Assembly: GCA_032716605.1 (NCBI GenBank)
Contig: CM064501.1
Span: forward strand, 20,254,687-20,318,686
Length of the DNA stretch: 64,000 nt
Source of the DNA: Paralithodes platypus
Lineage: Eukaryota; Arthropoda; Malacostraca; Decapoda; Lithodidae
Direction of reading: 5' to 3'
The first letter of the stretch is position 1. Every line of letters starts with the position of its first letter. A program made the position numbers and the translations under genes. The notes under the pieces were generated by a model. It had not been told where the DNA came from. It ran no database searches and saw nothing but the letters and a program-made list of their open reading frames with translations. Below are positions 1-11,404 of this stretch, in pieces.

Positions 1-842
1 TCTACTGGTGATCTTCTTTCATATCTTACTAACTCTTGTTCATCCTCCTTTCGGGACTTCGGTGAGGCCTTTTCTATTGCACTAAACATATCGAAAGCCT
101 TCGATAGAGTCTGGCACAAATCTTTAATTTCTAAACTACCCTCCTTCAGTTTCTATCCCTCCATCTGTGCCTCGGTCTCTAATTTCCTTTCCGGCTATTC
201 CATAGCTGCGGTTGTTGACGGCCATCACTCACGTCCTCATCCTATCAACTCTGGTGTTCCTCAGGGCTCTGTCCTATCTCCCATTTTCTTTCTAATTTTC
301 ATGAATGATCTTCTCAACTGTACCTCCAGTCCAATCCATTCATACGCAGACGACTCTACCTTACACTACTAATTTCATTTTCATGAACGCCCAAGCCATC
401 AATCCCTCATAAACAAAGGTAATGAAGCCATGCAACACATATCTTCTGATCTAATTACTATTTCCAATTGGGGCAGAGAAAACCTTGTTGCCTTTAATGT
501 TTCCAAAACCCAATTTCTTCATCTTACTACCCATCCGGAACTCCCAGAGGACTATCCCTTATACTTCAACAATACAAAAATGAATCCTTCATCGTCTCTC
601 AATATTCTCAGTGTCTCTTTTTCTTCTGCCCTCACTTGGAAGGACCATATTACCAGCCTTGCTAAGGCAGCCTCCCAGAAGCTGGGTGTGCTCAACTGCA
701 TCAAGGGATTCTTTACCCCTGCACAGCTGCTTGTTCTGTACAGGGGCACAGTGCATCCTTGTATTGAGTATTGTTCACATGTAACGGGAGGATCCTCTCA
801 CACCACATTCCTAGACAAAGTAGAAAGGAAAGACTTTCATAT
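1..842 (+). mobile_element. Jockey-type LINE reverse transcriptase, upstream half (decayed)
   Basis: Reading from base 1 in frame 1 gives a reverse transcriptase core: a region A motif with LNISKAFDRVWHKS, region B with GVPQGSVLSP, and the catalytic YADDSTLHY at about 343-369. A single in-frame TAA at 370-372 follows; the same frame then continues through the thumb/C-terminal region (LGVLNCIKGFFTPAQLL, LYRGTVHPCIEY) to 842. The 5' part lies outside the window. The frame is broken at 843 by an inserted LTR and resumes at 2511. Role if intact: target-primed reverse transcription of its own mRNA. The stop and the insertion make it inactive. Clade assignment (jockey/CR1-like) is from motif style only. 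Confidence 0.85.
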
Positions 843-2510
843 TGTAAGGTATACCGGCCCTTGGCCAGCGCCAGGACGTCAGGATATCACTTGTGTGAGC
901 AGTATATCATCTATGTGCTTTTAAATGTTGAAAAACAGTTAATTATTTATATAGTGACACTACTACTGTAAAAGACAAGGAGTGTGGAATGTCTCCCTAT
1001 AGAGGACCCAACTAACGGTTCTAAGAGTGACGGGTTATTGCCAAATATTGCATCATCTTATTTATATCAGCCCATAGACTATTAATGTGTCCAAGATTAC
1101 AATCAGTGTAATTTTACAAGTGGCATGATGTATTTAAGAAACTTTATGATGGGCAAATGAGATTATATGATGTTGAAACTTTATAATCAAGTCGAGGGTT
1201 TGCAAGACTTGATAAGTCTTATATGAATATTGTCCGAGGATGCCTTGTGAAATAGATTGTGTGGGCGGTGTCTATCTATCGAGTGAGGGTCTTGTGATTG
1301 GGATATTCACCCTCTAATGTATATATGGGACCAATTACTGTGTTTTGTTATCTTGGACATTTTGAATGTGAGGAGTGCCCCTCAGTGAGCATAAGGTCCC
1401 GCCCGTATATATACCCCCCCCCCCCCCCCCTCGCCGGCACCCACAAGGGGAGGACGAGGGCTAGGTGTGGCAGGTTGAGGGCGACTGCTGGTGTTGCAGG
1501 CGTGTGTGTGTGCGTGTGTACGCGGTCCCTCAGACAGAGACGAGTGGTGACAGCTGATGGCAGAGGAGGGCTGCTCCTGGCATCTTGAACTACAGACACG
1601 GTTGTGTGTGTGAGTATTTGTGTGCTGATACGGAGCCTTGCTATTCTCAATATATAAATTTTTGCAGTGATCTCTTGTATTGATTTATATTTATGTGTGT
1701 TGATTGACCTTTTGATCAAAGATATAATTATATATTATATCTCTGATTAACTGGGTTATATATTTCATATGTGTGCATTTGTTAGGATGTTCATAAGAGG
1801 AATTTGTGTGATAAATGCCACCCCCTACAGATTTAACATTCCAGTGAAATAGCTTGCTTAAAGAATGCTTGATTAATGATTTTCGGTAGCATATTATTTG
1901 CACCTGGGCTGACATTGTCATACAGATATCTCATATTGTTTTTTACTATATCCCAGTGGGACATTTATATTTCCCATATTGTTTTGACGATATCCCAGTG
2001 GGACATTTATATTTCCCATATTGTTTTGACTAGGCCTATGTCCCAGTGGGACATTTATATCTTGTTGGCTTAATTAGGCACCCAATATTTGATGAGTCAT
2101 TTGAGTCAAATGTTCCTTTAATTCTCAATCAAATTCACTATTCATTATTGCCTGCTTAAGTGAGGAGTCTTGATACTTTATAGGAGTAATTTATCAAAGT
2201 GTTTCTTTGATAGTTAATCAAGTTAATTTCTGATATTTTTGAGAAGTCTACTTAGCCTAACTAATTTCGTCTTGAGGAGTGCCTATATAATTTACTTCAC
2301 AGTAGGCTATTGTACAGTGACAGAAGTGAATTATAATATGATATGAATCCATTGACAGTGTATCAATATGATTTCCTTCCATGTGATAGCAGTGTAGATT
2401 TACCTGAATTGGGATATTAACCCTACCTGTCTTCTGAAGTAGTCAGATTCGCGTTGTTGTGTCCGAGGCCTATTTAGACTTTGTATGAGTTCTGAAGAGA
2501 ATTCTTAACA
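843..2510. mobile_element. Solo LTR inserted in the LINE
   Basis: The 1668-bp segment begins TGTAAGG and ends CTTAACA, so its tips form a short imperfect inverted repeat of the TG...CA type. It is flanked by the 4-bp direct repeat ATAT (839-842 and 2511-2514). Removing it plus one ATAT rejoins the LINE reading frame exactly (VERKDFH before, INSRPLSNS after). No gag or pol is present inside, which fits a solo LTR left by LTR-LTR recombination. It contains a C run at 1414-1430. Orientation and superfamily (Gypsy or BEL) cannot be decided from the ends alone. Confidence 0.8.
1951..2062. repeat. Three short tandem copies inside the solo LTR
   Basis: The motif TCCCAGTGGGACATTTATAT starts at 1951, 1993 and 2041, with the linker TTCCCATATTGTTTTGAC after the first two. 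Spacing is 42 and 48 bases. TCCCAGTGGGA is itself an 11-base palindrome. Possibly an LTR enhancer-type repeat (inference). Confidence 0.85.
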
Positions 2511-2935
2511 ATATCATTAACTCCCGTCCACTCTCCAACTCTTTGCAATCTCTCTCTCTTCGCCGCAACGTTGCATCTCTCTTGCGACAATAATCAATGT
2601 TCAGAGCTTTCCCAGTTTATACCACCACCTCTACGTAGGGTATGTAGTTCCCGTCTTGCAACACAATCCCACCCCTACTCTGTGCAACTCTCCAACCCTA
2701 GAGTGAAATGTTATTCTCAGTCTTTCAACTGCTGAGCTCTGGAACTCTCTCCCAGAATCAGTCTTTCCCTCTTCCTATGACTTAAATTGTTTCAAACTCT
2801 GTGTGTCCAGGCATTTTGGCTCGAACGTCCCTTGATTTTGGCCCTGTTACTGTTTCAACTCTGGGGGAGGCACTCGATACAGGCAGTTCTGCCTTTTGTC
2901 TCCCTTACTCACATAAAAAAAAAAATCGTAATGAG
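2511..2935 (+). mobile_element. Jockey-type LINE, 3' end (decayed)
   Basis: This continues the element at 1-842 after the LTR. Frame-1-equivalent translation gives INSRPLSNSLQSLSLRRN and then a stop. Later pieces in shifted frames match the family C-terminus (LLSSGTLSQNQSFPL, the usual 'LWNSLP...FPSSYDLN' block). It ends in a short A run near 2918-2928. A related 3' end occurs on the minus strand at 36540-37019. Confidence 0.75.
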
Positions 2936-3005
2936 CAGTATATTCTCTCCTTCAGTAACTGAAACGTCTCTCTCTCTCTCCACCTACTTTATTGGTATGA
3001 ATAAA

Positions 3006-3248
3006 ATAATAGTATAAAGGTCAGTATATATACTGTAATATATAACATACACCTTTAATAATAGTATAAATAATAGTATAAAGGTCAGTATATATACTGT
3101 AATATATAACATACACCTTTAATAATAGTATAAATAATAGTATAAAGGTCAGTATATATACTGTAATATATAACATACACCTTTAATAATAGTATAAATA
3201 ATAGTATAAAGGTCAGTATATATACTGTAATATATAACATACACCTTT
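3006..3248. repeat. 64-bp tandem repeat, 3.8 copies
   Basis: Near-identical units begin at 3006, 3070, 3134 and 3198. Each unit contains the palindromic stretch CAGTATATATACTG. No coding potential is seen. Confidence 0.95.
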
Positions 3249-4085
3249 TGTTAGCAAACCACAAACTAACGACAAATTAGATTAACAGAAGTAGTAGAGT
3301 ATTATCATTTAGATAAGTTACTTTTATAGTGTGAACATATTTCGATCTGTGAATGACTTCCCTCAAGCATGAGATTCACAGTTAATACTGAGTCGGTGGG
3401 ATATTGATTAAATTGATCATGATTTATTAAGTTTGGTAATATCAATATCAAGATTCTAAATTACTTGTAGCCAGAAATAAAACATTGCATATTATCACAT
3501 TGATACATTAAGCCAAATAATGGTAGAGGTATGGCATGTCTGATTTATATATTTAACAATTAATTTACATCGAGGCAAATTTTTTGATAAAGCATTTCCC
3601 TCAGGAATATCAGTATATTTCGAGTAGCTGACAAGAGTGTTTAAACTTAAATACAAAATTCCGCTCTGTTGATGGCGATTTAAAGCCGATTTTCCTGTGC
3701 ATCAAGCTAAACTACCCCTTCCCTTCCCAAAACTGGATAGTTTGAGTCTCGTTTCACAGTTACTGATCCCTGACAATAGGTTGAAATTAGTATGGATCTT
3801 TATAAAGAGCTCCTTACCAAAACTTCTACTGCTAAAAATACCATAGAGTAGGCTACAGAAGGATAGAGAGGAAAGAGAGATGCCACAAATCTGTAAATAG
3901 TGATCCACGCGTTCAAGAGATGGCAGCACGATCGATCGCAAAGGAAAATGGGAGGGTCCCCATTCATTCGTAATAATTGCTACCTTGCACTAATAATCAA
4001 TTGAACGTTATCCAGAGACTCTGTAGACATGACAGAGTTAAATAAAAATAAGTAAAGGCTACTGTAAAGGCCAGAACATCGTGAA
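3249..4085. other. No gene seen
   Basis: AT-rich sequence without a convincing ORF or recognisable repeat. A 79-codon minus-strand ORF near 3702-3941 has no features that support it. Confidence 0.5.
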
Positions 4086-4156
4086 AGGGATCTGCCTTGC
4101 TTAGGCCAATCGGCTTTCTGCAGACTCCCATTTTCTTATGTTCTTATGTTCTTATG
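4086..4156 (+). mobile_element. CR1-type LINE 3' tip
   Basis: About 70 bases match the 3' terminus of the full-length CR1 at 14069-18315 (here in plus orientation). It ends in the 8-base repeat TTCTTATG in three copies, the kind of short 3' terminal repeat typical of CR1 elements. Severely 5'-truncated copy. Confidence 0.85.
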
Positions 4157-4279
4157 AAATTGTCGTCATTATGAAGAGATTCACAAGCAAACCTCTTCCA
4201 ACCCCGCCATTGTTGTTGTGAGATTCGGGAGTTGCCAACGTCAAACATGCTGGGACAAAATATCCCTAGACGCGATAAG

Positions 4280-4507
4280 TATAACCATAGACTACAGTAG
4301 ATCTAGACTGGACACGAAAACGGAACTTTGCAATAAGGGACCCAAAATCGGAGAACGAACCCCCAAGTTCGAACCCCGAAACCGCGAAAATATCACTTTT
4401 TCGCAGTTTGGAGGTTCGAACTAGGGGGTTCGTTCTCCGATTTTGGGTCCCTTACTGCAAAGTTTCATTTTCGTGTCCAGTCCAGATCTACTGTAGTCTA
4501 TGGTATA
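4280..4507. repeat. Foldback (palindromic) element
   Basis: Two arms of about 108 bases, 4280-4390 and 4399-4507, are reverse complements of each other with only a handful of mismatches and are separated by about 9 bases. The outer ends read TATA(A)CCATAGACTACAGTA on both strands. No ORF. It could be a foldback MITE or a palindromic duplication; a TA target site is possible but not provable because TA is part of the arm. Confidence 0.85.
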
Positions 4508-4767
4508 ACCTAAGAACGTATTTCGTGTAAATGTCCAGTTTTAGTGCAACTTTACAAATTAACATCTACATAACATGTAACTAATAATATATATTCAAAA
4601 TTACATTTTAATTCTTGTTGTGTTGCTTGGAGTTATACAGATTGCATCATATATATAAGTATTTTGTATAGTGTATATGTATACTTAATGTTTTCATCTT
4701 GCTTCTATATATCTAATTTATATTAAATAATTTACAAGTGTTTTTACCAACATTAATTCACTCTTAA

Positions 4768-5252
4768 ACCTTAACCAACGGCGCACGACATCTGTCGAGT
4801 TAAATAAATTTGGACTATGTGGCGGTGCACGACAGCTGTCGAGTGCCATTTTCAGCACGTAATGTTGCTGAGAGAGAGAGCTGAGCGGTGGGACAAGTGT
4901 AGTAACCTTATGACTGCTCCCCACGACCACCGTGGACGTACTGAACTGTATTCTACTTTCCTCCCCCTCCTCTCACTCGCTACACAGGGAATTATGTAGG
5001 GAAATTACCTTATTTTAGGCTTTTTGCACTCGTGTTGCACGATCGTTGCAAGAGAACCAGTGGTCGTACAAGGATGGTTCGGATGTCATTGGTTAAGCTC
5101 TGTTTATGCCCTTTCAGGGATAGATACTTGTTTTATGCTCTGGGTCTTGTTTATGCATGAAAATGAGCACGGAAACAACCCTATTTAGGGTAAAAAAAAA
5201 AAACCCGCTGGGCGGCACAGTGTAAAATACCCTACCACCCGCTCTTTGTGTG
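4768..5252 (-). mobile_element. TTAA-flanked MITE, family A, copy 1 (diverged)
   Basis: Flanked by TTAA at 4764-4767 and 5253-5256. It is a reverse-complement, visibly diverged copy of the elements at 5915-6394 and 55202-55681: shared blocks include GCTCTGTTTATGCCCTTTC, the CGCTGGGCGG block and the CAGCACGTAATGTTGCTGAG block. There is no transposase ORF. TTAA duplication with a C-rich tip points to piggyBac-type mobilisation (inference). Confidence 0.75.
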
Positions 5253-5256
5253 TTAA

Positions 5257-5910
5257 AGACGTTCCCTCTTTAATCTATTGCTCCCTCATTTTTCGGACTT
5301 TCCCTTAACTTTGGTAACACTGCAGACAAGCCAGGCGCACAGATATCAAGGAGTATTTAACCCGGCAAGTGATAAGCCCCTGTAGTATACACCACACCCC
5401 TGTGCTAAGGTATTCTGATTCATTCCTCACTAAAATCGTTAAAGTACCATATATATAATTAATGCTTATCTATATGCGCCTATTTTACTTTTAATATGAA
5501 CATATGAACATGGGAAAGCAATAAAAACAAATAGTAACAGCAATAGGCTGGTGAAAATTGTATATTTTAGCCCCGCGGTCATAATCTGGCCTAGAGCAGT
5601 GACAGACTAGCACCCTCCCTCTCTCGTGTCTCGCTTGGCACTGAGAGACAAAGGGTGGACTCAGACTGGCTTGGAGGGTCAGAGTTACACTCCTCCACCC
5701 TCCTCCCTTTCTCATGCTTGTCCTCCCACGAAAATACTCGATAAATATCGGGAATAATAGAGAAAATACCTGATAATTGAGGAGGGGGGGAGAACACATG
5801 TGTAGGAGTGGTAGCAAGTAATGGAGGGAAATTATCTCGCCTAAACATAATTTTTGTTTTTGAGTGCCACTGAGGTGTTTTAAATGTTTTTTTTTTTTAG
5901 GCCTAGGATC
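5257..5910. other. No gene seen between two MITE copies
   Basis: Unique-looking sequence. Minus-strand ORFs of 85-108 codons around 5491-5848 overlap each other in different frames and show no family features; treated as chance. Confidence 0.5.
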
Positions 5911-5914
5911 TTAA

Positions 5915-6394
5915 CACCTTAAGAGCGGCCTATGCGGTTTATTTATATGTACCGCCCAGCGGGGTGTTTTTAGCCAAAATAGGGCTGTTTACGTGATCAT
6001 TTTCATGCCTAAATAAGACCCAGAACGTAAAACAAGTATCTATCCCTGAAAGGGCATAAACAGAGCTTTCGAATGACACCATAACGATCCTTTTATGATG
6101 GCTAGTTTTCTTGCAATAACCGTGCAACGCGAGTGCAAAAAGCATGTAATTAGGCACTTTCCCCATACAATTCCTTATATAGCGAGTGAGAGAGGTAGGA
6201 GGGAGGTGAGATTCGTGTCAGTAGGTTCGCCGCGGTGGTCTGGAGCAGTCATACGCTCGCTACTCTCCTGCCACCACTTGTCTCTCTCTCTCAGCAACAT
6301 TACGTGCTGAAATTGCCACTCGAGTTATGTCGAGCGCCGCCACATAGTCCAGCTTTATTTAACTCGACTTATGTGGTGAGCCGCTAATTAAGGG
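5915..6394 (+). mobile_element. TTAA-flanked MITE, family A, copy 2
   Basis: 480 bases between TTAA at 5911-5914 and 6395-6398. The tips form an imperfect terminal inverted repeat: CACCTTAAGAGCGGC at the left and, read inward from the right, CCCTTAATTAGCGGC. It is the same length as the copy at 55202-55681 and nearly identical to it. The small ORFs inside are not conserved as protein between copies. Non-autonomous piggyBac-like element (target site and tips seen; transposase source inferred). Confidence 0.85.
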
Positions 6395-6420
6395 TTAAGT
6401 CTTCCAGCAGCCGAGGGGTT

Positions 6421-6524
6421 AACATAAGAACATAAGAAAATGGAAATCTGCAGAAGGCCTATTAGCCCATACGAGGCAGACCACCTTCTTCCCTACATCC
6501 CTATTTCTTTTACATCTTTATGCC
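6421..6524 (-). mobile_element. CR1-related LINE 3' tip, second subfamily
   Basis: Begins with the reverse complement of the TTCTTATG repeat and continues with a diverged version of the CR1 3' end (AATCTGCAGAAGGCCTATTA, where the main family has AGTCTGCAGAAAGCCGATTG). It runs directly into the 58-bp minisatellite, so the array probably lies in this element's 3' region. Confidence 0.7.
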
Positions 6525-8208
6525 TTATACTACATCTCTCACTATAACCTATAACCCCTGCACTACGTATATCTCCTACACTACATCTATCTTATAGCTA
6601 CCTAAGACTATATCTCACTACTACCTACATCCCCTACACTACATCTATCTTATAGCTACCTAAGAACATCTCTCACTACAACCTATATCCCCTACACTAC
6701 ACCTTTCTTATAGCTACCTAAGAACATCTCACTACAACCTATATCCCCTACACTACATCTTTCATATAGCTACCTAAGAACATCTCTCACTACAACCTAT
6801 ATCCACTACACTACATCTATCTTATAGCTACCTAAGAACATCTCTCACTACAACCTATATCCACTACACTACATCTATCTTATAGCTACCTAAGAACATA
6901 TCTCACTACAACCTATATCCCCTACACTACATCTATCATATACCTACCTAAGAACATCTCTCACTACAACCTATATCCACTACACTACATCTATCTTATA
7001 GCTACCTAAGAACATCTCTCACTACAACCTATATCCACTACACTACATCTATCTTATAGCTACCTAAGAACATATCTCACTACAACCTATATCCACTACA
7101 CTACATCTATCTTATAGCTACCTAAGAACATATCTCACTACAACCTATATCCCCTACACTACATCTATCTTATAGCTACCTAAGAACATATCTCACTACA
7201 ACCTATATCCACTACACTACATCTATCTTATAGCTACCTAAGAACATATCTCACTACAACCTATATTCCCTACACTACATCTATCTTATAGCTACCTAAG
7301 AACATCTCACTACAACCTATATCCCCTACACTACATCTATCATATAGCTACCTAAGAACATCTCTCACTACAACCTATATCCACTACACTACATCTATCT
7401 TATAGCTACCTAAGAACATCTCTCACTACAACCTATATCCACTACACTACATCTATCTTATAGCTACCTAAGAACATATCTCACTACAACCTATATCCAC
7501 TACACTACATCTATCTTATAGCTACCTAAGAACATATCTCACTACAACCTATATCCCCTACACTACATCTATCTTATAGCTACCTAAGAACATATCTCAC
7601 TACAACCTATATCCACTACACTACATCTATCTTATAGCTACCTAAGAACATATCTCACTACAACCTATATCCACTACACTACATCTATCTTATAGCTACC
7701 TAAGAACATATCTCACTACAACCTATATCCACTACACTACATCTATCTTATAGCTACCTAAGAACATCTCTCACTACAACCTATATCCACTACACTACAT
7801 CTATCTTATAGCTACCTAAGAACATCTCTCACTACAACCTATATCCACTACACTACATCTATCTTATAGCTACCTAAGAACATATCTCACTACAACCTAT
7901 ATCCCCTACACTACATCTATCTTATAGCTACCTAAGAACATCTCTCACTACAACCTATATCCACTACACTACATCTATCTTATAGCTACCTAAGAACATA
8001 TCTCACTACAACCTATATCCACTACACTACATCTATCTTATAGCTACCTAAGAACATCTCTCACTACAACCTATATCCACTACACTACATCTATCTTATA
8101 GCTACCTAAGAACATCTCTCACTACAACCTATATCCACTACACTACATCTATCTTATAGCTACCTAAGAACATCTCTCACTACAACCTACATCCACTACA
8201 CTACATAT
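6525..8208. repeat. 58-bp minisatellite, about 28 copies
   Basis: Unit of 58 bases (some units 56) containing CTACAACCTATATCC, ACTACATCTATCTTATAG and CTACCTAAGAACAT. Units vary at a C/A site (ATCCCC versus ATCCAC) and in ATCTCTC versus ATATCTC, and these variants recur in an ordered way, hinting at higher-order repeats. The first units are degenerate and grade into the CR1 tip at 6421-6524. No coding potential. Confidence 0.95.
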
Positions 8209-9443
8209 AATAAGGAATAACCACTGGGGACTTTTGCTTATAATATTATGCCCCACGATAGTGTTGACACTCCTAGTTCGCGCGAGGAAATAACCGTGTG
8301 ACTTCACGCTTGCTTTCGGCTCTTTCCTTCTGTACTCTATGAAAAATACACACTTCCTACTCATCAGGCTCACCAACATTTATAAGGGGTTAATTTTCCC
8401 TACCAATAAATGCATACAGTGGCCGATAGAGGCGCTGAACGTAAGGTTTACCGCGGCGTATTGTGGGAAATGGGCGACATCGCGGAGCTATTCATCCTCC
8501 CTCTCCTTCAACAATTCTATAATATATGCAGTTAGTCGAAATTTCTGTAGCTGACACATACTTTGGATATGCATACTGTTGTTTTAAATAGTTTAAAATC
8601 ACCCATATTCATAAATAACGTATATTTACAATACAAATTCAGCAGGTATTTTCGCGCCAATTTTGTTATGATAATTAATCAGCTTATAATTATGTTTGTA
8701 GTCATTATCAGCTGCATATGGACTTTCCCTTTATCACTATACTATATAAGCACTTAGTGTAGTTGTATACTGTATAATAAAAACAAAAAATGATATAAAC
8801 TGTGTATATCCTAGGTGTTGGGTATAGTGATGTCTACAGTCGTAGCTCTGGCGCTAGTTCAGAAGCGTCCACCAAAGGTCTCAAGAGAATTGTTGGTAGG
8901 GAGAATTCTATGACCTTAACTATTCAGCTACAGCTGTACCAATCTAACGGTTTCTGATAAACTTGCACTATAGAAGAATGCTAATAATTGATGTGTGCTA
9001 ACCTAGAAACAATAAATACAATAATTACTAAAGTATATGAAAAATCTGTTGGTATCACGGAAAAACCAAGTCTGGTTTCTTAAAGAGAGAGAGAGAGAGA
9101 GAGAAGTTGCACTGTGTTAATCGATTTATGTAGTAAATGTTTTATTGATAAATAATTACTGCATTGCCTTAGTAACAGTGAAAATATGAGTAACTGCATG
9201 TAAACTCAGGTTATTATATATCACAGATAGACCAGGGTATATGTTATACACTTTACATGTGGTTTGTTACATATTGCCATATCTGAAAATATATGATAAT
9301 GTGATACAAGGGGAAGTATTCAAGGTTTGTTGTGAAAGCAACCTCTTTTACCTAGAGTAAATTACCCCCAAGAATTGCAATCAATTATTTCCCCAACACA
9401 TTATTCCCTTGATCTATTTATTTTATTAGGACTGTCTAATTTA
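8209..9443. other. No gene seen
   Basis: AT-rich sequence. A (GA)n microsatellite lies at 9087-9103. Several 60-70 codon ORFs near 8164-8757 lack any supporting feature. Confidence 0.5.
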
Positions 9444-9826
9444 AGAACATAAGAACATAAGAAAATGGGAGTCTGCAGAAAGCCGATTGGCCTAAGCAAG
9501 GCAGATCCCTGTCCCACACAACCCCAAATCAATTACAAAGCCCAATTATAGGCTCAACACTCTAATACCCTGAGGATCATCTTACCAAAACGGTTAGAGA
9601 TTAACGCAGGATTATGGGGGTCTGCAGAGCGCTGATTGGCCCAACCCGGCTGATCCCCCTTCACACCCAACCCTTCTCGTCCATATGCTTATCCAATTTT
9701 ATCTTAAAGCTCCCTACAGTTTTAGATCCCACTATAGCACTTGGTAGTCCATTCCACCCATCTACAACTCTGTTACCAAACCAATATTTGCCTATATCTT
9801 TTCTGAAACGAAATTTATCTAATTTA
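9444..9826 (-). mobile_element. 5'-truncated CR1 copy with 9-base flanking repeat
   Basis: About 380 bases match the 3' UTR and C-terminal coding end of the CR1 at 14069-18315. The terminal 8-base repeats are at the left (3') end. TCTAATTTA occurs at 9435-9443 and again at 9818-9826; the second copy overlaps native CR1 sequence, so this is either a short target duplication or microhomology used at the 5' truncation. Confidence 0.85.
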
Positions 9827-9950
9827 TACCAATTAAATCATTATAATTCCTGGAGTTAATTGAGTATACCTTTATCGATTGCTCACATTATCGCAAACAT
9901 AATGTTTATCAACAGGACAATTAATAATTGTAATTGTTATATTGCATGTG

Positions 9951-10334
9951 GATGAGACTCGTTAGCCTTGGTCGGCAACCCATCTAGGGGAGACAACCAT
10001 ATACAAATCCGGGTGGATGGGACTCGTCACCTTTGGTCGGCAATCTGTCTAAGGGAATAAACCTGATACGAATCCGTACTGCTTACCTAAGGGTAAGGCA
10101 GGTTAGTGGATGGACTAGCCGAGCACCACTGTAGAAAAATAGTGCTAACAAGATACACGGAGGGCCTTAAGAGTCGGGCGGATCCTAAATTGAGTGGTTA
10201 ATCCTGTAAGTCCTTCAGTAAACTATCTCGGGTTGTCCCTCTTACAGGGAATAGGTCTGCTTGGGGGCCTTCTGTGTATGGCCACCCTCATTAAGGGGAG
10301 TAAGGCGTCCGGCAATAGATAGATAGATAGATAT
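9951..10334 (+). mobile_element. (GATA)n-tailed RTE-related 3' fragment
   Basis: Ends GGCGTCCGGCAATAGATAG followed by more GATA units, the same terminus as the RTE copies at 25831 and 31692 (there on the minus strand). Two tandem half-copies begin at GGATGAGACTCGTTAGCC and GGATGGGACTCGTCACC. No ORF. It may be a non-autonomous relative that borrows the RTE 3' end. Confidence 0.65.
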
Positions 10335-11404
10335 TGCATTGCGCAATATACGGTACTTGTATTATCAAGCTACAATATAAAGAAGTTCAATCATGTACAG
10401 ACTCTGTGTCTTACGGTGTACCTCAAGGATCAATCCTGGGCTTTTTGCTTTTTACATTATATATTAATGACATTGTCATCTCAAGTAAATTATTTAAACT
10501 AATTTGATTTGCTGACGATAGTACTCTCTATGCATCTCACAAGGACCTGAACTCCCTCATTGATTTAACAAACATTGAACTCAATAATGTTAACAATTGG
10601 ATTGCTGCCAACAAACTCACATTGAATGTAAATAAAACTAGATAATTAATTTTCAACAGAAATAAGAAAAAGCCTGCAGATATACAACCAAATAAACTTG
10701 GTTACTCATATTTTAGGAGTAACGATTGATTCGAAGTTATCATGGAGTGAGCATGTTAGAAATATTAGGAATAAAATATCAAAGGGTATTACCATTTTGT
10801 GTAAAGCCAGACAAGTACTAGGTGTTCCAACGCTTGTGACTCTATATAACTGTTTTATATACCCATACATTACATATGGTATCGAGGTATGGGGAGGTGC
10901 AAGTGCTTGCTACATAAAATCAGTTGTTACTATTCAGAAAAGGGCAGTTCGAGTAAGTAAATCAGCACACAATAGAGCACATACTGAGCCAATTTTAAAA
11001 TCATTAAAAATACTTCCATTTGCAAATGTGTATAGATTTTGCACGACTAAACTAATGTTTAAATAAATAAAAAGACTTCTTCCCTCTGTCTTAGATGAAA
11101 TTTTTTCTTTAAACTATACTATCCACGGCCATGAAACTCTACAAAGACAAAAATTACATGTACCAGTTAGCAGAGCCAGCTTAATGGCTAAAACATTTAG
11201 ACATAAGGGAGTTCAAATTTGGAATAGTTTGTTGGACAAAATAGATATGCTGTGTAGTTTCTTTACTTACAAACACAAATTAAAATCATATTTGTTGAAT
11301 GAGATACTTTAGGAGTAGTAGTGAGGATGAGCGAGATTGTATTGGCAATTATTGTTATTATTTTAGTTACACAGTGGCTAATTAATTGTTACAAAGTGTT
11401 GGCA
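10335..11404 (+). mobile_element. LINE with minisatellite in its 3' UTR, coding remnant
   Basis: Degraded reverse transcriptase: GVPQGSILG near 10419-10440 and FADDSTLYASH near 10506-10535, with several stops and shifts. An open stretch at 10698-11066 encodes the C-terminal part (LGVTIDSKLSWSEHV, YPYITYGIEVWGGA). Coding remnants reach about 11310; the 3' UTR then starts and is interrupted at about 11405 by the 48-bp array. The 3' terminus is at 19516-19749. It is 5'-truncated and inactive. Confidence 0.75.

Noticed and set aside
1298..1719. Opposed ORFs in the solo LTR
   Set aside because: They are built on a C run and GT-rich sequence; no known LTR-encoded protein is suggested.
6525..8208. 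CRISPR-like regular repeats
   Set aside because: Units are contiguous with no unique spacers, no cas genes, and the DNA is eukaryotic.
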